From: an uncultured Eubacteriales bacterium
GTDB taxonomy: Bacteria > Bacillota > Clostridia > Lachnospirales > Lachnospiraceae
Length of the DNA: 64,000 nt
Direction: 5' to 3'
NCBI GenBank assembly: GCA_900542465.1
Contig: UQNS01000006.1
Coordinates: 1 to 64,000 of the forward strand
The notes beneath the pieces were generated by a model. The model searched no databases. It had not been told where the DNA came from and saw nothing but the letters and a program-made list of their open reading frames with translations. How positions within the stretch are numbered: the stretch's first letter is position 1; each line of letters opens with the position of its first letter. The translations under genes and the position numbers were made by a program. This document shows, in pieces, positions 7,970 to 16,368 of the stretch.

Positions 7970-9160
7970 ATGGAAGATTTTAGTGAGTTGTGTTATCAAA
8001 GACCCGGCATTAAAGAATTTAACGCAGCTGTGGTCTCTTGTGAGAATAAAGATGGGAAGTACCGGGTGGAGCTTTCTCAGTCTGCTTTTTATCCTGAAGG
8101 AGGCGGACAGCCCGGTGACAGGGGAGTTCTTATAGCGGGAAAGGATCGGGATATACAGGTCTCAGATACAAAAAAGATAGATGGAAGAGTTATCCATTTT
8201 ACTGATGAATCTATCCCTGTAGGAACAGAAGTAAAGGGCATTCTTGACTGGGAGAGAAGGCTTGACTACAGTCAGAACCATACGGGAGAGCATATTATTT
8301 CGGGGATCTTAAAAGCGTGGTATGGATATGAAAACGTGGGTTTTCATATGAATGATACCTGTGTGACATTTGACTGCAGCGGGCCGCTTGACGAGGAACA
8401 GCTCAGAGAAGTAGAAAGGTATGCAAATGAAGTTATAAGGAGGGATATAGAGGTCCTTGAACTTTTTCCGGATGCAGAGGAAAGAAAAAATATGGACTAT
8501 CGTAGCAAACTGGATCTGGACGTTATTGTACGGATCATTGAGATGCCGGGAGTTGATACATGCGCATGCTGCGGGACACATGTTGCACGGACCGGGGAGA
8601 TAGGCCTTATAAAATTCTTAAGTGCTACCAATCGGAAGAAGGGATGCAGAATAGAGCTGGTCTGCGGACGTAAGGCCTATGAGGCATTTGCCAGAGAAAT
8701 GGAGCAGGTAAGGGGAATATCAAGGATCCTTTCGGTAAAACCGGAAGATGTGGAAGCGGGAGTGGAAAAGCTTAATGCAGATCTTCAGACGCTCAGATAT
8801 GACCTGCATATGGCAAATATCAGATATCTGGATCGAGTGATAGAATCTGCCGATCTTCAGGATATTCTTATTCATTTTGATAAGAAGCTGGAGATAGATG
8901 ACATGCGTTACTTCTGCAATGAGATCATATACGGAGGAAAGGCTTCGGTATGTGCGATCTTTTCAGGAGATGGGGATAGATACGATTATGTAATAAGCAG
9001 CAATTCCGTAGATCTTAAAGAATATGTCAAGGAGTTGAATACGGCACTTAACGGTCGGGGCGGAGGGACATCTGCCATGGTCCAGGGAAGCTATGGATCC
9101 TGTGAGGAGGAGATAAGGGGAGCGTTATTAAAAATACTAAAAGCAAAGGATCCGGTTTAA
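7970..9160 (+). CDS. Alanyl-tRNA editing protein, AlaX long type
   Basis: Free-standing relative of the AlaRS editing domain; it would hydrolyse Ser- or Gly-tRNA(Ala). FYPEGGGQPGD (around residues 40-50), NHTGEH with zinc ligands His104 and His108, and CCGTH with ligands Cys200 and His204 form the editing site. Residues from ~270 on look like the DHHA1-type C-terminal domain, ending in NGRGGGTSAMVQG. The ATG at 7970 is preferred because GGTGA precedes it and it lies after the niaR stop; the frame opens earlier at 7916 but would overlap niaR without a good RBS. Length of 396 residues fits long AlaX proteins. Confidence 0.82.
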   Translation: MEDFSELCYQRPGIKEFNAAVVSCENKDGKYRVELSQSAFYPEGGGQPGDRGVLIAGKDRDIQVSDTKKIDGRVIHFTDESIPVGTEVKGILDWERRLDYSQNHTGEHIISGILKAWYGYENVGFHMNDTCVTFDCSGPLDEEQLREVERYANEVIRRDIEVLELFPDAEERKNMDYRSKLDLDVIVRIIEMPGVDTCACCGTHVARTGEIGLIKFLSATNRKKGCRIELVCGRKAYEAFAREMEQVRGISRILSVKPEDVEAGVEKLNADLQTLRYDLHMANIRYLDRVIESADLQDILIHFDKKLEIDDMRYFCNEIIYGGKASVCAIFSGDGDRYDYVISSNSVDLKEYVKELNTALNGRGGGTSAMVQGSYGSCEEEIRGALLKILKAKDPV

Positions 9161-9163
9161 TAG

Positions 9164-10036
9164 ATGAGAAATATTGTAATTACAACAGAAAGCGGGAATG
9201 ATCTCCCTGAACATTTGATAAAAGAAAACAACATTCATATAGCGCCTATGTACATAACCATGGATGGAACTGCATATGCCGACAGGAGCATTCCGGTACA
9301 GAAGGTGTATGACTATTATAAAAGTACTTCTAAGGTTCCTACTACATCAGCAGTAAATATTCATGATTTCGAAACTATATTCAGAGAGATAAGAGAAAAA
9401 GATCCTGACAGCGTTATTTTTCATCTTGCTTATTCAGCAGTAACAACATGTTCTTACCAGAATGCAGTCATAGCGTCTGAGGGCATGGATGATGTATATA
9501 TAGTTGACTGTAAAAATGTTTCTGGCGGTGCGACTGCTTACATAGTAAAAGCTCTTGAACTGATAAGGAAACGTCAGACCGGGCTGGATGAGAGCCCTGA
9601 AAGCTACAAGGAGCTTGCAGCTGAATTGTCAGAGCTTGCAGGAAAGATCCATTTTTCATTTCTTCCGGGCAACCTGAATTTCCTCAAGGCGGGAGGAAGA
9701 GTTTCAAATGCAGCTTTTCTTGGAGCTATGCTTCTGCGCATCAAGCCGCTGATTGAAATAAAAGACGGTAATCTGGTAGTTACAAAAAAGTACAGGGGAA
9801 GTACAGAGAAACTGGTAAAGAAGTTTATGGAAGACTTTGTAACAGAAAACAATATTTCGAGGGAAGCCATCTATATTGTTACAACAGAAGGGATATCAGA
9901 GGCAGCCATAAAGCTGCTTCATGAAACAGCAGACGAACTTGGCTTCAAGCATCATGAGATCAATCCATGCGGACTTGTTATAACCTGCCATTCCGGTCCG
10001 GGATCTATGGGAATAGGCGGCTGGGAGGTATCGTAG
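9164..10036 (+). CDS. DegV family fatty-acid-binding protein
   Basis: DegV/FakB fold protein that binds a long-chain fatty acid and, in characterised members, presents it to the FakA kinase. Seen: TTESGNDLP at the start, VPTTSAVN at about residues 59-66 (the TS-x-P-type lipid-binding loop), then FLKAGGRVSNAA and IKPLIEIKDG, which are family hallmarks. The C-terminus has HSGPGSMGIGG (H.GPGA.G motif). Length of 290 residues is standard. It follows the AlaX gene by 3 bases, so it is likely co-transcribed. No fakA is visible in the window. Confidence 0.9.
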   Translation: MRNIVITTESGNDLPEHLIKENNIHIAPMYITMDGTAYADRSIPVQKVYDYYKSTSKVPTTSAVNIHDFETIFREIREKDPDSVIFHLAYSAVTTCSYQNAVIASEGMDDVYIVDCKNVSGGATAYIVKALELIRKRQTGLDESPESYKELAAELSELAGKIHFSFLPGNLNFLKAGGRVSNAAFLGAMLLRIKPLIEIKDGNLVVTKKYRGSTEKLVKKFMEDFVTENNISREAIYIVTTEGISEAAIKLLHETADELGFKHHEINPCGLVITCHSGPGSMGIGGWEVS

Positions 10037-10070
10037 CAGGACGGAGTGCCGTGTATAAGGAGGGAATAAG

Positions 10071-10151
10071 TTGGAGCAATTTCTTATTAAGCTTCCATGT
10101 ACTGGAAATGTTGGGAATATGAAGAAAATGTGGAATCCTCTCGTGATTTAG
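10071..10151 (+). CDS. Short ORF with strong ribosome binding site, possibly a gene remnant
   Basis: AAGGAGGGAATAAG precedes a TTG that opens 26 codons (EQFLIKLPCTGNVGNMKKMW and on) before TAG. The RBS is close to ideal, so this may be the start of a former downstream gene of the AlaX-DegV operon, cut before the IS element. Equally it may be untranslated. A second strong RBS, GCGAGGAG, with a GTG start at 10246 runs straight into the IS end. Confidence 0.3.
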   Translation: MEQFLIKLPCTGNVGNMKKMWNPLVI

Positions 10152-10339
10152 CAATTTATATCATAAAAGAATATTGTGAACAGAGAATGTAGATGGAAGA
10201 AAAATATAGTATAACAGTTTCATAGAAAGCGAGGAGAAATAAACCGTGAAGTGCAACATAGTCAAGTATATGGACACAATTTTTAAATATATTTTTATGT
10301 AAAGGCAGAATTATTGCTGCCTTTACATGTAAAACTGTT

Positions 10340-11194
10340 CTATTCATCAGGAGTTTAATCTACCAGTGAAGAATGAGGTTGTTTCGAGTTGTAGCGATTG
10401 ATGTATTCAAAGCAGCATAGGCGTAGTTCATCCTGATTGCTGAAAGATTTACGGTTAATACATTCTAGTTTCATATGGCGAAAGAAGCTTTCGCAGCATG
10501 CATTGTCATATGGATAGCCTTTCTGTGAGAAGGACTGAACAACATTACGCTTTTCTAATGCTTGTGTAAAAGTATAGGCAGTGTATTCAGAACCACGATC
10601 TGAATGAAAGAGCACATATTCAGATTCACCCCTATCGAAATAAGCCTTTTTAAAAGCTTTCATAGTTAAATCTACATTGTGGCTATTAGAAATACTCCAG
10701 CCGATGATTTTCCTTGAAAATAAATCCATCACAACGCAAAGGTACTGGAAAGAGCCATTTACCTTGATATAAGTAAAATCACTTTCCCAAACAGAGTTTG
10801 GGAAAGAAGGATTGAACTGTTGCTTCAGATAATTGAAGCAGTTACCGTTTTCCTTATGAGAATGCTTCCATTAGGGTTTCTCTGTGGACCGCTTTGGAAG
10901 ATTCATTGTATTCATCAATCGATACACTCTACCGAGACTGATGTTAATGCCATAATCACGTTCTAAAACACGACGTATTTTGTAAGCACCTAGAGAATTA
11001 TAATAGTCAGAATAAATTTGTAATATGTGCTTACGAATGACCTGGTTTTCACAGGTGCGAGGAGTGGGTTTCGAGTAAAAATGTTTGTAATAAGTGCTGC
11101 GATTAACCCTTAGAACTCGACAAAGGGTTTTAATAGTGTATTTATGTTGCAACTTGTAAACAGCATCTAATCGTTGTTTGAGTGTGGCGTGAAT
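10340..11194 (-). pseudogene. IS3-family transposase orfB (DDE integrase core) with two premature stops
   Basis: The frame from about 11194 reads HATLKQRLDAVYKLQHKYTI, overlapping the orfA end in the shifted frame typical of programmed frameshifting in this family. The HTH_21-like part includes RVNRSTYYKHF and SLGAYKIRRVL. A TAA at 10871-10873 follows STEKP. The same frame then continues WESDFTYIK (first D), HSDRGSEYTA (second D) and NACCESFFRHMK (E), giving an intact DDE triad. A second TAA at 10355-10357 falls just before the natural end TPDE-TAG at 10340. Confidence 0.85.
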
Positions 11195-11448
11195 ATGGCA
11201 ATCGCTTTTTTTAATATTTGATTTTCCTCCTCAAGTTTAGCTAGACGCTTTTAAAGGTCTTTGACTTGCTTGGCTGTAATAACTTCTCCGCTTTCTGTTT
11301 CCACGGTTGAATATTGCTTAATCCATTTCGTGAATGCTGATTGTGATATTCCATATTCTTTTATGAGTGAAGCGTGTGTTTTACCGTTGTGGTAAAATTC
11401 CACGAGAGTTCGTTTGAAATCCTCATCATAGTGATTTCTTGTGGACAT
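11167..11448 (-). pseudogene. IS3-family transposase orfA (helix-turn-helix) with a premature stop
   Basis: From the ATG at 11448: MSTRNHYDEDFKRTLVEFY, then an HTH (ASLIKEYGISQSAFTKWIKQ). TAA at 11251-11253 follows KQVKDL, where homologues usually have glutamine. The frame then continues as KRLAKLEEENQILKKAIAIF, the leucine-zipper-like coil, to TAG at 11167. RBS AAGGAGG lies upstream of the ATG. A single CAA-to-TAA change would explain the break. Confidence 0.85.
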
Positions 11449-11507
11449 AAAGATACCTCCTTATGGTGTCTAAGTTAAGAGTATATCTATTTTTTAAATG
11501 TGTCCAT

Positions 11508-11666
11508 TTTTATAAGTATAATGCAACTATGAATGTATATACGCATTTGTCAGAATCGGATTTGTTGAATTCTTTTGAAGTTATTGGCAGAAATAGAAAC
11601 TTTGATTTTTATTCTTTAACTAGAATTCCGGAAATCGTTGCGCCTAATGATGATACAGAAGAATGA
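11508..11666 (+). pseudogene. C-terminal remnant of a tyrosine recombinase/integrase
   Basis: Directly after the IS right end the frame reads NATMNVYTHLSESD, the motif around the nucleophilic tyrosine in phage and ICE integrases ((t)MxVYtH). About 38 more residues follow to TGA at 11664. The catalytic R-H-R box and the DNA-binding domains are absent. The frame can be opened from an ATG at 11463 inside the IS, but that stretch is IS sequence. Repeats like integrase arm sites follow at 11715-11757. Confidence 0.65.
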
Positions 11667-11714
11667 TCAGAACCGGATTGTACGGAGTTACGGGATGATA
11701 CAGAATAAAAAATG

Positions 11715-11757
11715 TTTGTGCTACAAGAGCGTGTTATAGCACACTTTGTAGCACAAA
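11715..11757. repeat. Arm-site-like repeats, three copies of TTRTAGCAC
   Basis: TTTGTGCTACAA (11715-11726) and TTGTAGCACAAA (11746-11757) are perfect inverted copies. A third, near copy, TTATAGCAC, lies between them at 11734-11742. They sit 50 bases after the integrase remnant and just before a housekeeping gene, the usual place for an attachment region. The long stem followed by A residues could also act as a reverse-strand terminator. Confidence 0.6.
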
Positions 11758-11798
11758 AAATTCAATAAAAAATTTCTGTTCATAAATGAGGAGAAAAA

Positions 11799-12248
11799 AT
11801 GTTAAAAATACTATTCATCTGCCACGGCAACATCTGCAGAAGTCCCATGGCTGAATTTGCCATGAAAGACCTTGTGAAAAAACGAGGAATCAAAGAAAAA
11901 TTCCACATAGAATCGGCGGCCACCAGCACAGAAGAGTTGGGAAACGGAGTATATCCGCCGGTCAAGGCCTTGCTGAAATCCAAAGGGATCGATTGTGACG
12001 GGAAGACTGCACGTCAGATAAGAAAAGAAGACTATGATAAGTTTGATCTGCTTATCGGTATGGACAGCGCAAACATCAGGAATATGAAAAGAGTATTTGG
12101 TAATGACCGAAAGATCAGTATGCTCCTTGATTATACAGGACATCCGGGCGAAGTGGCGGATCCATGGTATACAAGAGATTTTAATGCAACATGGGAGTAT
12201 GTGATAAGGGGCTGTGAAGGGCTGCTTGAATACATTCTCCGTAAATAA
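11799..12248 (+). CDS. Low molecular weight protein-tyrosine phosphatase
   Basis: Cytoplasmic phosphatase of the arsenate reductase-like fold. The P-loop CX5R is at residues 8-14 (CHGNICR followed by SP), and the general-acid aspartate is in ADPWYTRDF near residue 120. The 149-residue length is typical. GAGGAG precedes the ATG. It is monocistronic, closed by a terminator at 12280-12308. In Firmicutes such enzymes often act with bacterial tyrosine kinases, but no kinase or capsule gene is adjacent, so the target is unknown. Confidence 0.92.
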   Translation: MLKILFICHGNICRSPMAEFAMKDLVKKRGIKEKFHIESAATSTEELGNGVYPPVKALLKSKGIDCDGKTARQIRKEDYDKFDLLIGMDSANIRNMKRVFGNDRKISMLLDYTGHPGEVADPWYTRDFNATWEYVIRGCEGLLEYILRK

Positions 12249-12279
12249 AAAAGATGGATATATACAGATAATAGATTTT

Positions 12280-12308
12280 AAGCCGTGCAGAATTTTTGCA
12301 CGGCTTTT
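12280..12308 (+). terminator. Rho-independent terminator of the phosphatase gene
   Basis: AAGCCGTGCA (12280-12289) pairs with TGCACGGCTT (12297-12306), ending in TTTT. Confidence 0.9.
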
Positions 12309-12378
12309 ACTTTTGCCCAACCAATAATTGAAATATTTGATTCAACTAAGATATCAGTAAAAAATCCTCTATAACAAA

Positions 12379-12417
12379 TGTTGATGTTACAACAAGTTAA
12401 ATGTTGACTAATCAACA
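12379..12417. promoter_or_regulatory. Paired inverted repeats upstream of the fatty-acid operon promoter
   Basis: TGTTG-N6-CAACA (12379-12394) and TGTTGA-N4-TCAACA (12402-12417) are two 16-base palindromes with the same half-site and centres 23 bases apart. The second resembles the TTGAxxATCAA core reported for FabT boxes. They lie 60-100 bases upstream of the -35. The operon encodes a FabT-like MarR protein (21568-22029), the obvious candidate binder. Confidence 0.5.
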
Positions 12418-12478
12418 AGAAAGCTAGAAAACAGCGCGGTTGACGGGTTTTCGGCAGTGAAATGGCGTAAAAATATAC

Positions 12479-12507
12479 TTGACATGAAAAAAATATTACC
12501 TTAAAAT
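12479..12507 (+). promoter_or_regulatory. Promoter of the acpP-bioY lipid operon
   Basis: TTGACA (12479-12484) and TAAAAT (12502-12507) are separated by 17 bases, a near-consensus housekeeping promoter. The next good terminator is after bioY at 23387, which fits one transcript of about 10.8 kb. Confidence 0.8.
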
Positions 12508-12587
12508 TGTTAAAAAATAATAGATAAAATTATTTAACTAAATTATTTTTGCTAAAAATTTGACATGAAAGTTAGGAGTATAAGGAA

Positions 12588-12812
12588 ATGACATTAGAAG
12601 AATTAAAGACAATTATCTGCGAGAATTTTGGAGTAAGCGCTGACGAAATCACAGAGGATGCTGATCTTCAGGAAGGCTTAGGTTTAGATTCACTTGATGC
12701 TGTAGAGCTTTCAATGATCATGGAGGAGAAGCATGGCGTTTCAATTCCTGAAGAGGAGTTCGTAAACTGCAAGACTGTTGCTGATATTTTAAATTATGTG
12801 AATGGTAAATAA
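12588..12812 (+). CDS. acpP: Acyl carrier protein
   Basis: Carries growing acyl chains on a 4'-phosphopantetheine arm in type II fatty-acid synthesis. The attachment serine is in GLDSLDAVELSM at about residue 35. The 74-residue acidic four-helix protein is of normal length. AGTTAGGAG lies 10-18 bases before the ATG. It is the first gene of the lipid operon, followed after 2 bases by accB, and sits behind a strong promoter, in keeping with the high ACP level cells need. Confidence 0.95.
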   Translation: MTLEELKTIICENFGVSADEITEDADLQEGLGLDSLDAVELSMIMEEKHGVSIPEEEFVNCKTVADILNYVNGK

Positions 12813-12814
12813 TT

Positions 12815-13336
12815 ATGGATAAATACTTAGAATTAACTAAAAACTTGATTACTGAGTTTGACAAGAGTTCTAGTGATTACCTTGAGATCAATATCTCAGA
12901 TTATTCTCTGACATTAAAGAAGGGATCATCTAATCCGGCGCCTGCTGTACAAGCAGCGCCACTTGCTGTACCGGCTCCGGTTATGCCTGCTCAGTACGCA
13001 CCATATGCAGCACCTGTGGCGTCACCGGTATCGACCCCGGCCCCTGCGGCTGAACAGACCAGTGCTCCTGCAACAGAAGAGGCAAGCTCTGCTGATCTTC
13101 AGGAGATAAAGTCTCCTATCGTAGGGGTCTTCTACGAAGCTAAGGATCCTACAACAGCTCCATTTGTCAAGCTGGGAGACAGTGTGAAAAAAGGCGATGT
13201 ACTTTGTATTCTTGAATCAATGAAGATGATGAATGAGATAAGATCGGACTTTGATGGTGTTGTAAAAGAGATCAGTTGCAAAAATGAGGAACTTGTTGAA
13301 TTTGGACAGGTATTATTTGTTCTGGAGAAAAACTAA
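12815..13336 (+). CDS. accB: Biotin carboxyl carrier protein of acetyl-CoA carboxylase
   Basis: Carries biotin between the carboxylase and transferase parts of acetyl-CoA carboxylase. Residues 1-40 form the N-terminal helix/strand, about 42-90 are a Pro/Ala-rich mobile linker, and about 93-173 the biotinyl domain. The biotinylated lysine is in CILESMKMMNE. Biotin ligase and the biotin transporter BioY are encoded at the end of the same operon. Start ATG overlaps no other gene; the stop is adjacent to the accC ATG. Confidence 0.95.
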   Translation: MDKYLELTKNLITEFDKSSSDYLEINISDYSLTLKKGSSNPAPAVQAAPLAVPAPVMPAQYAPYAAPVASPVSTPAPAAEQTSAPATEEASSADLQEIKSPIVGVFYEAKDPTTAPFVKLGDSVKKGDVLCILESMKMMNEIRSDFDGVVKEISCKNEELVEFGQVLFVLEKN

Positions 13337-14713
13337 ATGATAAGAAAAGTCTTGATCGCCAACAGGGGCGAGATCGCACTGAGTATATTCAGAAACTGTA
13401 AAGAGCTCGGTGTCGAAACAGTTGCTATCTACTCAGATGTAGATAAGGACCAGCCGGTCGTGTGTCTTGCAGATCAGGCTGTTTGCGTGGGTCCAGGCAA
13501 GAGTACGGATTCTTACTTAAATGTTGCGAATATTCTGACAGCTGCCCTGGAAACAGGGTGTGAGTCTATTCATCCGGGTTATGGATTTTTATCAGAGAAT
13601 GGAGATTTTGCAGAGAAGATCGAATCATGTGGTCTGAAGCTTATAGGACCATCATCTAAGGTTATTAAGATGATGGGAGACAAGCTGTCTGCGAGAACGC
13701 TTATGGAAGAGAGCGGTGTACCGGTCGTTCCGGGCTGTAATGATGCTATCGAGAGCGAAGAACAGTTGTATGAGGTGGCTGAGAAAATAGGTTTTCCTGT
13801 TCTTTTAAAGGCATCTGCAGGCGGCGGCGGTAAGGGTATGAGAAAGGTCTTCAAAAAGGAAGACCTTCTTCCAAGCTGGAATATTACCAAAAGAGAAGCG
13901 AAGGCTTCATTTGCTAATGATGAGATATACATGGAAAAACTTATCGAGAATCCTCGTCATATAGAGGTACAGATTCTTGCGGATAAGTTTGGAAATGTTG
14001 TTTATCTGCCGGAGAGAGATTGCAGTATCCAGAGAAATAATCAGAAGATAATTGAGGAATCTCCTAGCAGAGCCAATAAGAAACTGCTTGAGAGGATGTT
14101 TGATTCCGCGGTCAGGTGCGCGAAGGCATCAGGCTATGAAGGAACCGGAACGGTCGAATTCATCGTGGATAAAAATGATAATTATTATTTCATGGAAATG
14201 AATACCAGGATACAGGTGGAATATCCGGTAACAGAAATGGTTACAGGTATAAATCTTATCAAAGAGCAGATCAGAATTGCGTCAGGGCTTCCTCTTTCTG
14301 TTAAGCAGGAGGATGTGAAGGTCGATGGACATGCCATTGAGATCAGAGTGAATGCACAGGATCCATTTGAAGATTTCAGGCCCGGATGCGGCGAGATCAG
14401 TTTCTTCCTGGCACCCGGTGGATTAAATACAAGATTTGAATCAGCTCTGTATCAGGGAGCTAAGGTTCTTCCATTTTATGATTCTATGATCGGAAAGCTT
14501 ATTGTGAAAGGCAAGACGAGAATGGATGCAATTAAAAAAATGAGAAGAGCTGTCGAAGAGACCATTATTGATGGTGTTTCTAATAATCTCGGTTTCCATT
14601 ATGCGATCCTTCATGATAAGGATTTTATTCAGGGAAACATAGATACCAATTATGTTGCAAACAAAGAGAAGGCTTTGTTGGAAAGTATGAGAATCTTTGG
14701 GAAAGAGGAATAA
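13337..14713 (+). CDS. accC: Acetyl-CoA carboxylase, biotin carboxylase subunit
   Basis: ATP-dependent carboxylation of biotin on AccB. Seen: N-terminal KVLIANRGEIALSIFR, HPGYGFLSEN, ATP-grasp glycine loop GGGGKGM near residue 165, HIEVQILAD, ERDCSIQRNNQK, and MEMNTRIQVEYPVTEM with the catalytic arginine region. The 458-residue length is standard. Its ATG directly follows the accB stop and accD follows its own stop at once, so all four acc genes are tightly coupled. Confidence 0.96.
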   Translation: MIRKVLIANRGEIALSIFRNCKELGVETVAIYSDVDKDQPVVCLADQAVCVGPGKSTDSYLNVANILTAALETGCESIHPGYGFLSENGDFAEKIESCGLKLIGPSSKVIKMMGDKLSARTLMEESGVPVVPGCNDAIESEEQLYEVAEKIGFPVLLKASAGGGGKGMRKVFKKEDLLPSWNITKREAKASFANDEIYMEKLIENPRHIEVQILADKFGNVVYLPERDCSIQRNNQKIIEESPSRANKKLLERMFDSAVRCAKASGYEGTGTVEFIVDKNDNYYFMEMNTRIQVEYPVTEMVTGINLIKEQIRIASGLPLSVKQEDVKVDGHAIEIRVNAQDPFEDFRPGCGEISFFLAPGGLNTRFESALYQGAKVLPFYDSMIGKLIVKGKTRMDAIKKMRRAVEETIIDGVSNNLGFHYAILHDKDFIQGNIDTNYVANKEKALLESMRIFGKEE

Positions 14714-15604
14714 ATGGGAAGCTTAAATAAGCGAAAAAATCTTCTGAATGCTTTAAGGAATATAAGATCAGGCCCTAAGCCAAAAAAAGATGTGAAGAGA
14801 AAATCAAGGTCAGATCTGCCGGACCTGTTTTTGAACTGTGAGGCTTGTAAAAAAACGATCGATTACAATGCTTACCTTAAAAATATCAAGGTGTGCCCGC
14901 TCTGCGGTCACCACATCAAAATGGCCGGTCATGAAAGATTTGAGTATCTGCTTGATGAGGGTTATGAGCTTAAGAACTTTAACAGCGAACTGAAGGATCC
15001 TATTTCATTCCCTAAATATGCTGAAAAAAGAAAAAAAGAGGAAGAGAAGTCAGGATTGAATGAGGCTATATCCATCGCAGAGGGAACTATCGAAGGACAT
15101 GACATGATAGTTGCCGTTCTTGAACTTAAGTACCTTATGGGAAGTCTCGGGACCTATGTGGGTGATGAGCTGACGGCTATGTTTGAATACGCCGCTGAGA
15201 AGAGGATTCCGGTCATCGTTTTTTCTGCTTCAGGCGGAGCAAGAATGCAGGAAGGTATTTTTTCTCTTATGCAGATGGCTAAGACCAGTGCGGCGATCAA
15301 CAGGTTTTCAGAGGCTGGTCTTCTTTATATAAGCTTCCTTACTAATCCTACTATGGGAGGAGTCTCAGCAAGTTTTGCTGCACTTGGAGATATTATCATA
15401 GCCGAGCCGAATGCACTTATTGGCTTTGCAGGTCCTCGTGTAATTGAACAGACGATCAAGAAAAAACTGCCTAAGGGATTTCAGAGAGCTGAGAAGCTGG
15501 AAGAATGTGGATTTGTTGACATGATCTGTGAGAGAAAAAACCAGAAACGGGAAGTTGGAAAGATACTTAGACACCATGTAAGAACTGGAGCTGACTATGA
15601 GTAA
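14714..15604 (+). CDS. accD: Acetyl-CoA carboxylase, carboxyltransferase subunit beta
   Basis: Transfers carboxyl from biotin to acetyl-CoA with AccA. A zinc ribbon is formed by CEAC and CPLC around residues 43-66. The crotonase-like carboxyltransferase core follows, with VFSASGGARMQEG, MAKTSAAI and TNPTMGGVSASFA. The N-terminal 35 residues are very lysine/arginine rich. Overlaps accA by 8 bases, pointing to translational coupling and equal amounts of the two subunits. Confidence 0.95.
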   Translation: MGSLNKRKNLLNALRNIRSGPKPKKDVKRKSRSDLPDLFLNCEACKKTIDYNAYLKNIKVCPLCGHHIKMAGHERFEYLLDEGYELKNFNSELKDPISFPKYAEKRKKEEEKSGLNEAISIAEGTIEGHDMIVAVLELKYLMGSLGTYVGDELTAMFEYAAEKRIPVIVFSASGGARMQEGIFSLMQMAKTSAAINRFSEAGLLYISFLTNPTMGGVSASFAALGDIIIAEPNALIGFAGPRVIEQTIKKKLPKGFQRAEKLEECGFVDMICERKNQKREVGKILRHHVRTGADYE

Positions 15605-16367
15605 TGCATATGAAATTGTAAAGAAGGCAAGATCTGACAACAGACTCAGAGCCCGTGAAGTGATCGAAAGATTATTTGATGAGATCGTATATCTAAAGGG
15701 AGATAGATGTTTCGGAGATTCCAATACTGTTATCGGCGGACTTGGTTTATTCGATGAAAGACCGATTACATTTATCGGTATCCAGAAGGGGAGAGGCATT
15801 GAAGAAGGAGTGAAGACGAACTTCGGTATGCCTATGCCGGAAGGATACCGGAAAGCTATGCGCCTTATGGACCAGGCTGAAAAATTCAGAAGACCTATCA
15901 TAACATTCATCGACACTCCAGGAGCTTATCCGGGTATTGAGGCTGAAGAGAGAGGTCAGTTCCAGGCTATCGCAGCCAGTCTTGAAAAAATGGCTTCGCT
16001 CACAGTGCCTGTTATTGCGATCGTGATCGGAGAGGGCGGTTCAGGGGGTGCGCTTGCCCTTTCTGTAGCAAATAAGATCTATATGTTCCAGAATGCTGTT
16101 TATTCGATCCTCTCACCGGAGGGTTTCGCGTCTATCTTGTGGAAGGATGCCGGTCTTGCGGCCAAGGCGGCGGATATTATGAAGATCACAGCTCAGGATC
16201 TGTATGACTTTGGGATCGTTGATGAGATCATTGAGGAAGTTGGCGAGTTGGTCGATTTCAAACAGTTGAGAAAGCTTATTGGAAGTCAGCTGGAGGAGAT
16301 GTCTTCTAGGACCGGTGAAGAGTTAAAAGAGGACAGATACAAGAAATTTAGAGAAATTAGGGGCTAG
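15597..16367 (+). CDS. accA: Acetyl-CoA carboxylase, carboxyltransferase subunit alpha
   Basis: Partner of AccD in forming malonyl-CoA. FGDSNTVIGGLG, FGMPMPEGYRKA, FIDTPGAYPGIEAEERGQ and GEGGSGGALAL are the typical acyl/biotin pocket motifs. At 256 residues it is the short Gram-positive form, without the long N-terminal helix of the 319-residue E. coli protein. The first part reads KKARSDNRLRAREVIERLF. Followed after 1 base by fabH. Confidence 0.95.
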   Translation: MSNAYEIVKKARSDNRLRAREVIERLFDEIVYLKGDRCFGDSNTVIGGLGLFDERPITFIGIQKGRGIEEGVKTNFGMPMPEGYRKAMRLMDQAEKFRRPIITFIDTPGAYPGIEAEERGQFQAIAASLEKMASLTVPVIAIVIGEGGSGGALALSVANKIYMFQNAVYSILSPEGFASILWKDAGLAAKAADIMKITAQDLYDFGIVDEIIEEVGELVDFKQLRKLIGSQLEEMSSRTGEELKEDRYKKFREIRG

Positions 16368-16368
16368 T

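Larger units (their letters stand above)
10270..11507 (-). mobile_element. IS3-family insertion sequence, decayed
   Basis: Terminal inverted repeats ATGGACACA (10270-10278) and TGTGTCCAT (11499-11507) bound about 1.24 kb with two reverse-strand genes in the overlapping orfA/orfB order of IS3-family elements. The orfB product has a DDE core. Both genes carry in-frame TAA codons, so transposition in this copy is unlikely. I see no clear target-site duplication. The right end joins the last codons of a tyrosine integrase, so the element landed in, or mediated a deletion of, an integrase gene. Confidence 0.85.
12249..12587. other. Intergenic control region before the fatty-acid operon
   Basis: This 339-base gap carries the phosphatase terminator, two inverted repeats sharing a TGTTG half-site, and a strong promoter, all described separately. 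Just downstream of the -10, GTTAAA (12509-12514) and TTTAAC (12533-12538) are mirrored in a very AT-rich stretch where a repressor could block transcription start. AGTTAGGAG precedes the acpP ATG. Confidence 0.6.

Noticed and set aside
10156..10347. 63-codon reverse frame
   Set aside because: It crosses the IS left end and its flank, so it cannot be an original gene.
11463..11507. ATG-initiated start for the integrase-like frame
   Set aside because: These codons belong to the IS right end; only the part after 11507 resembles an integrase.
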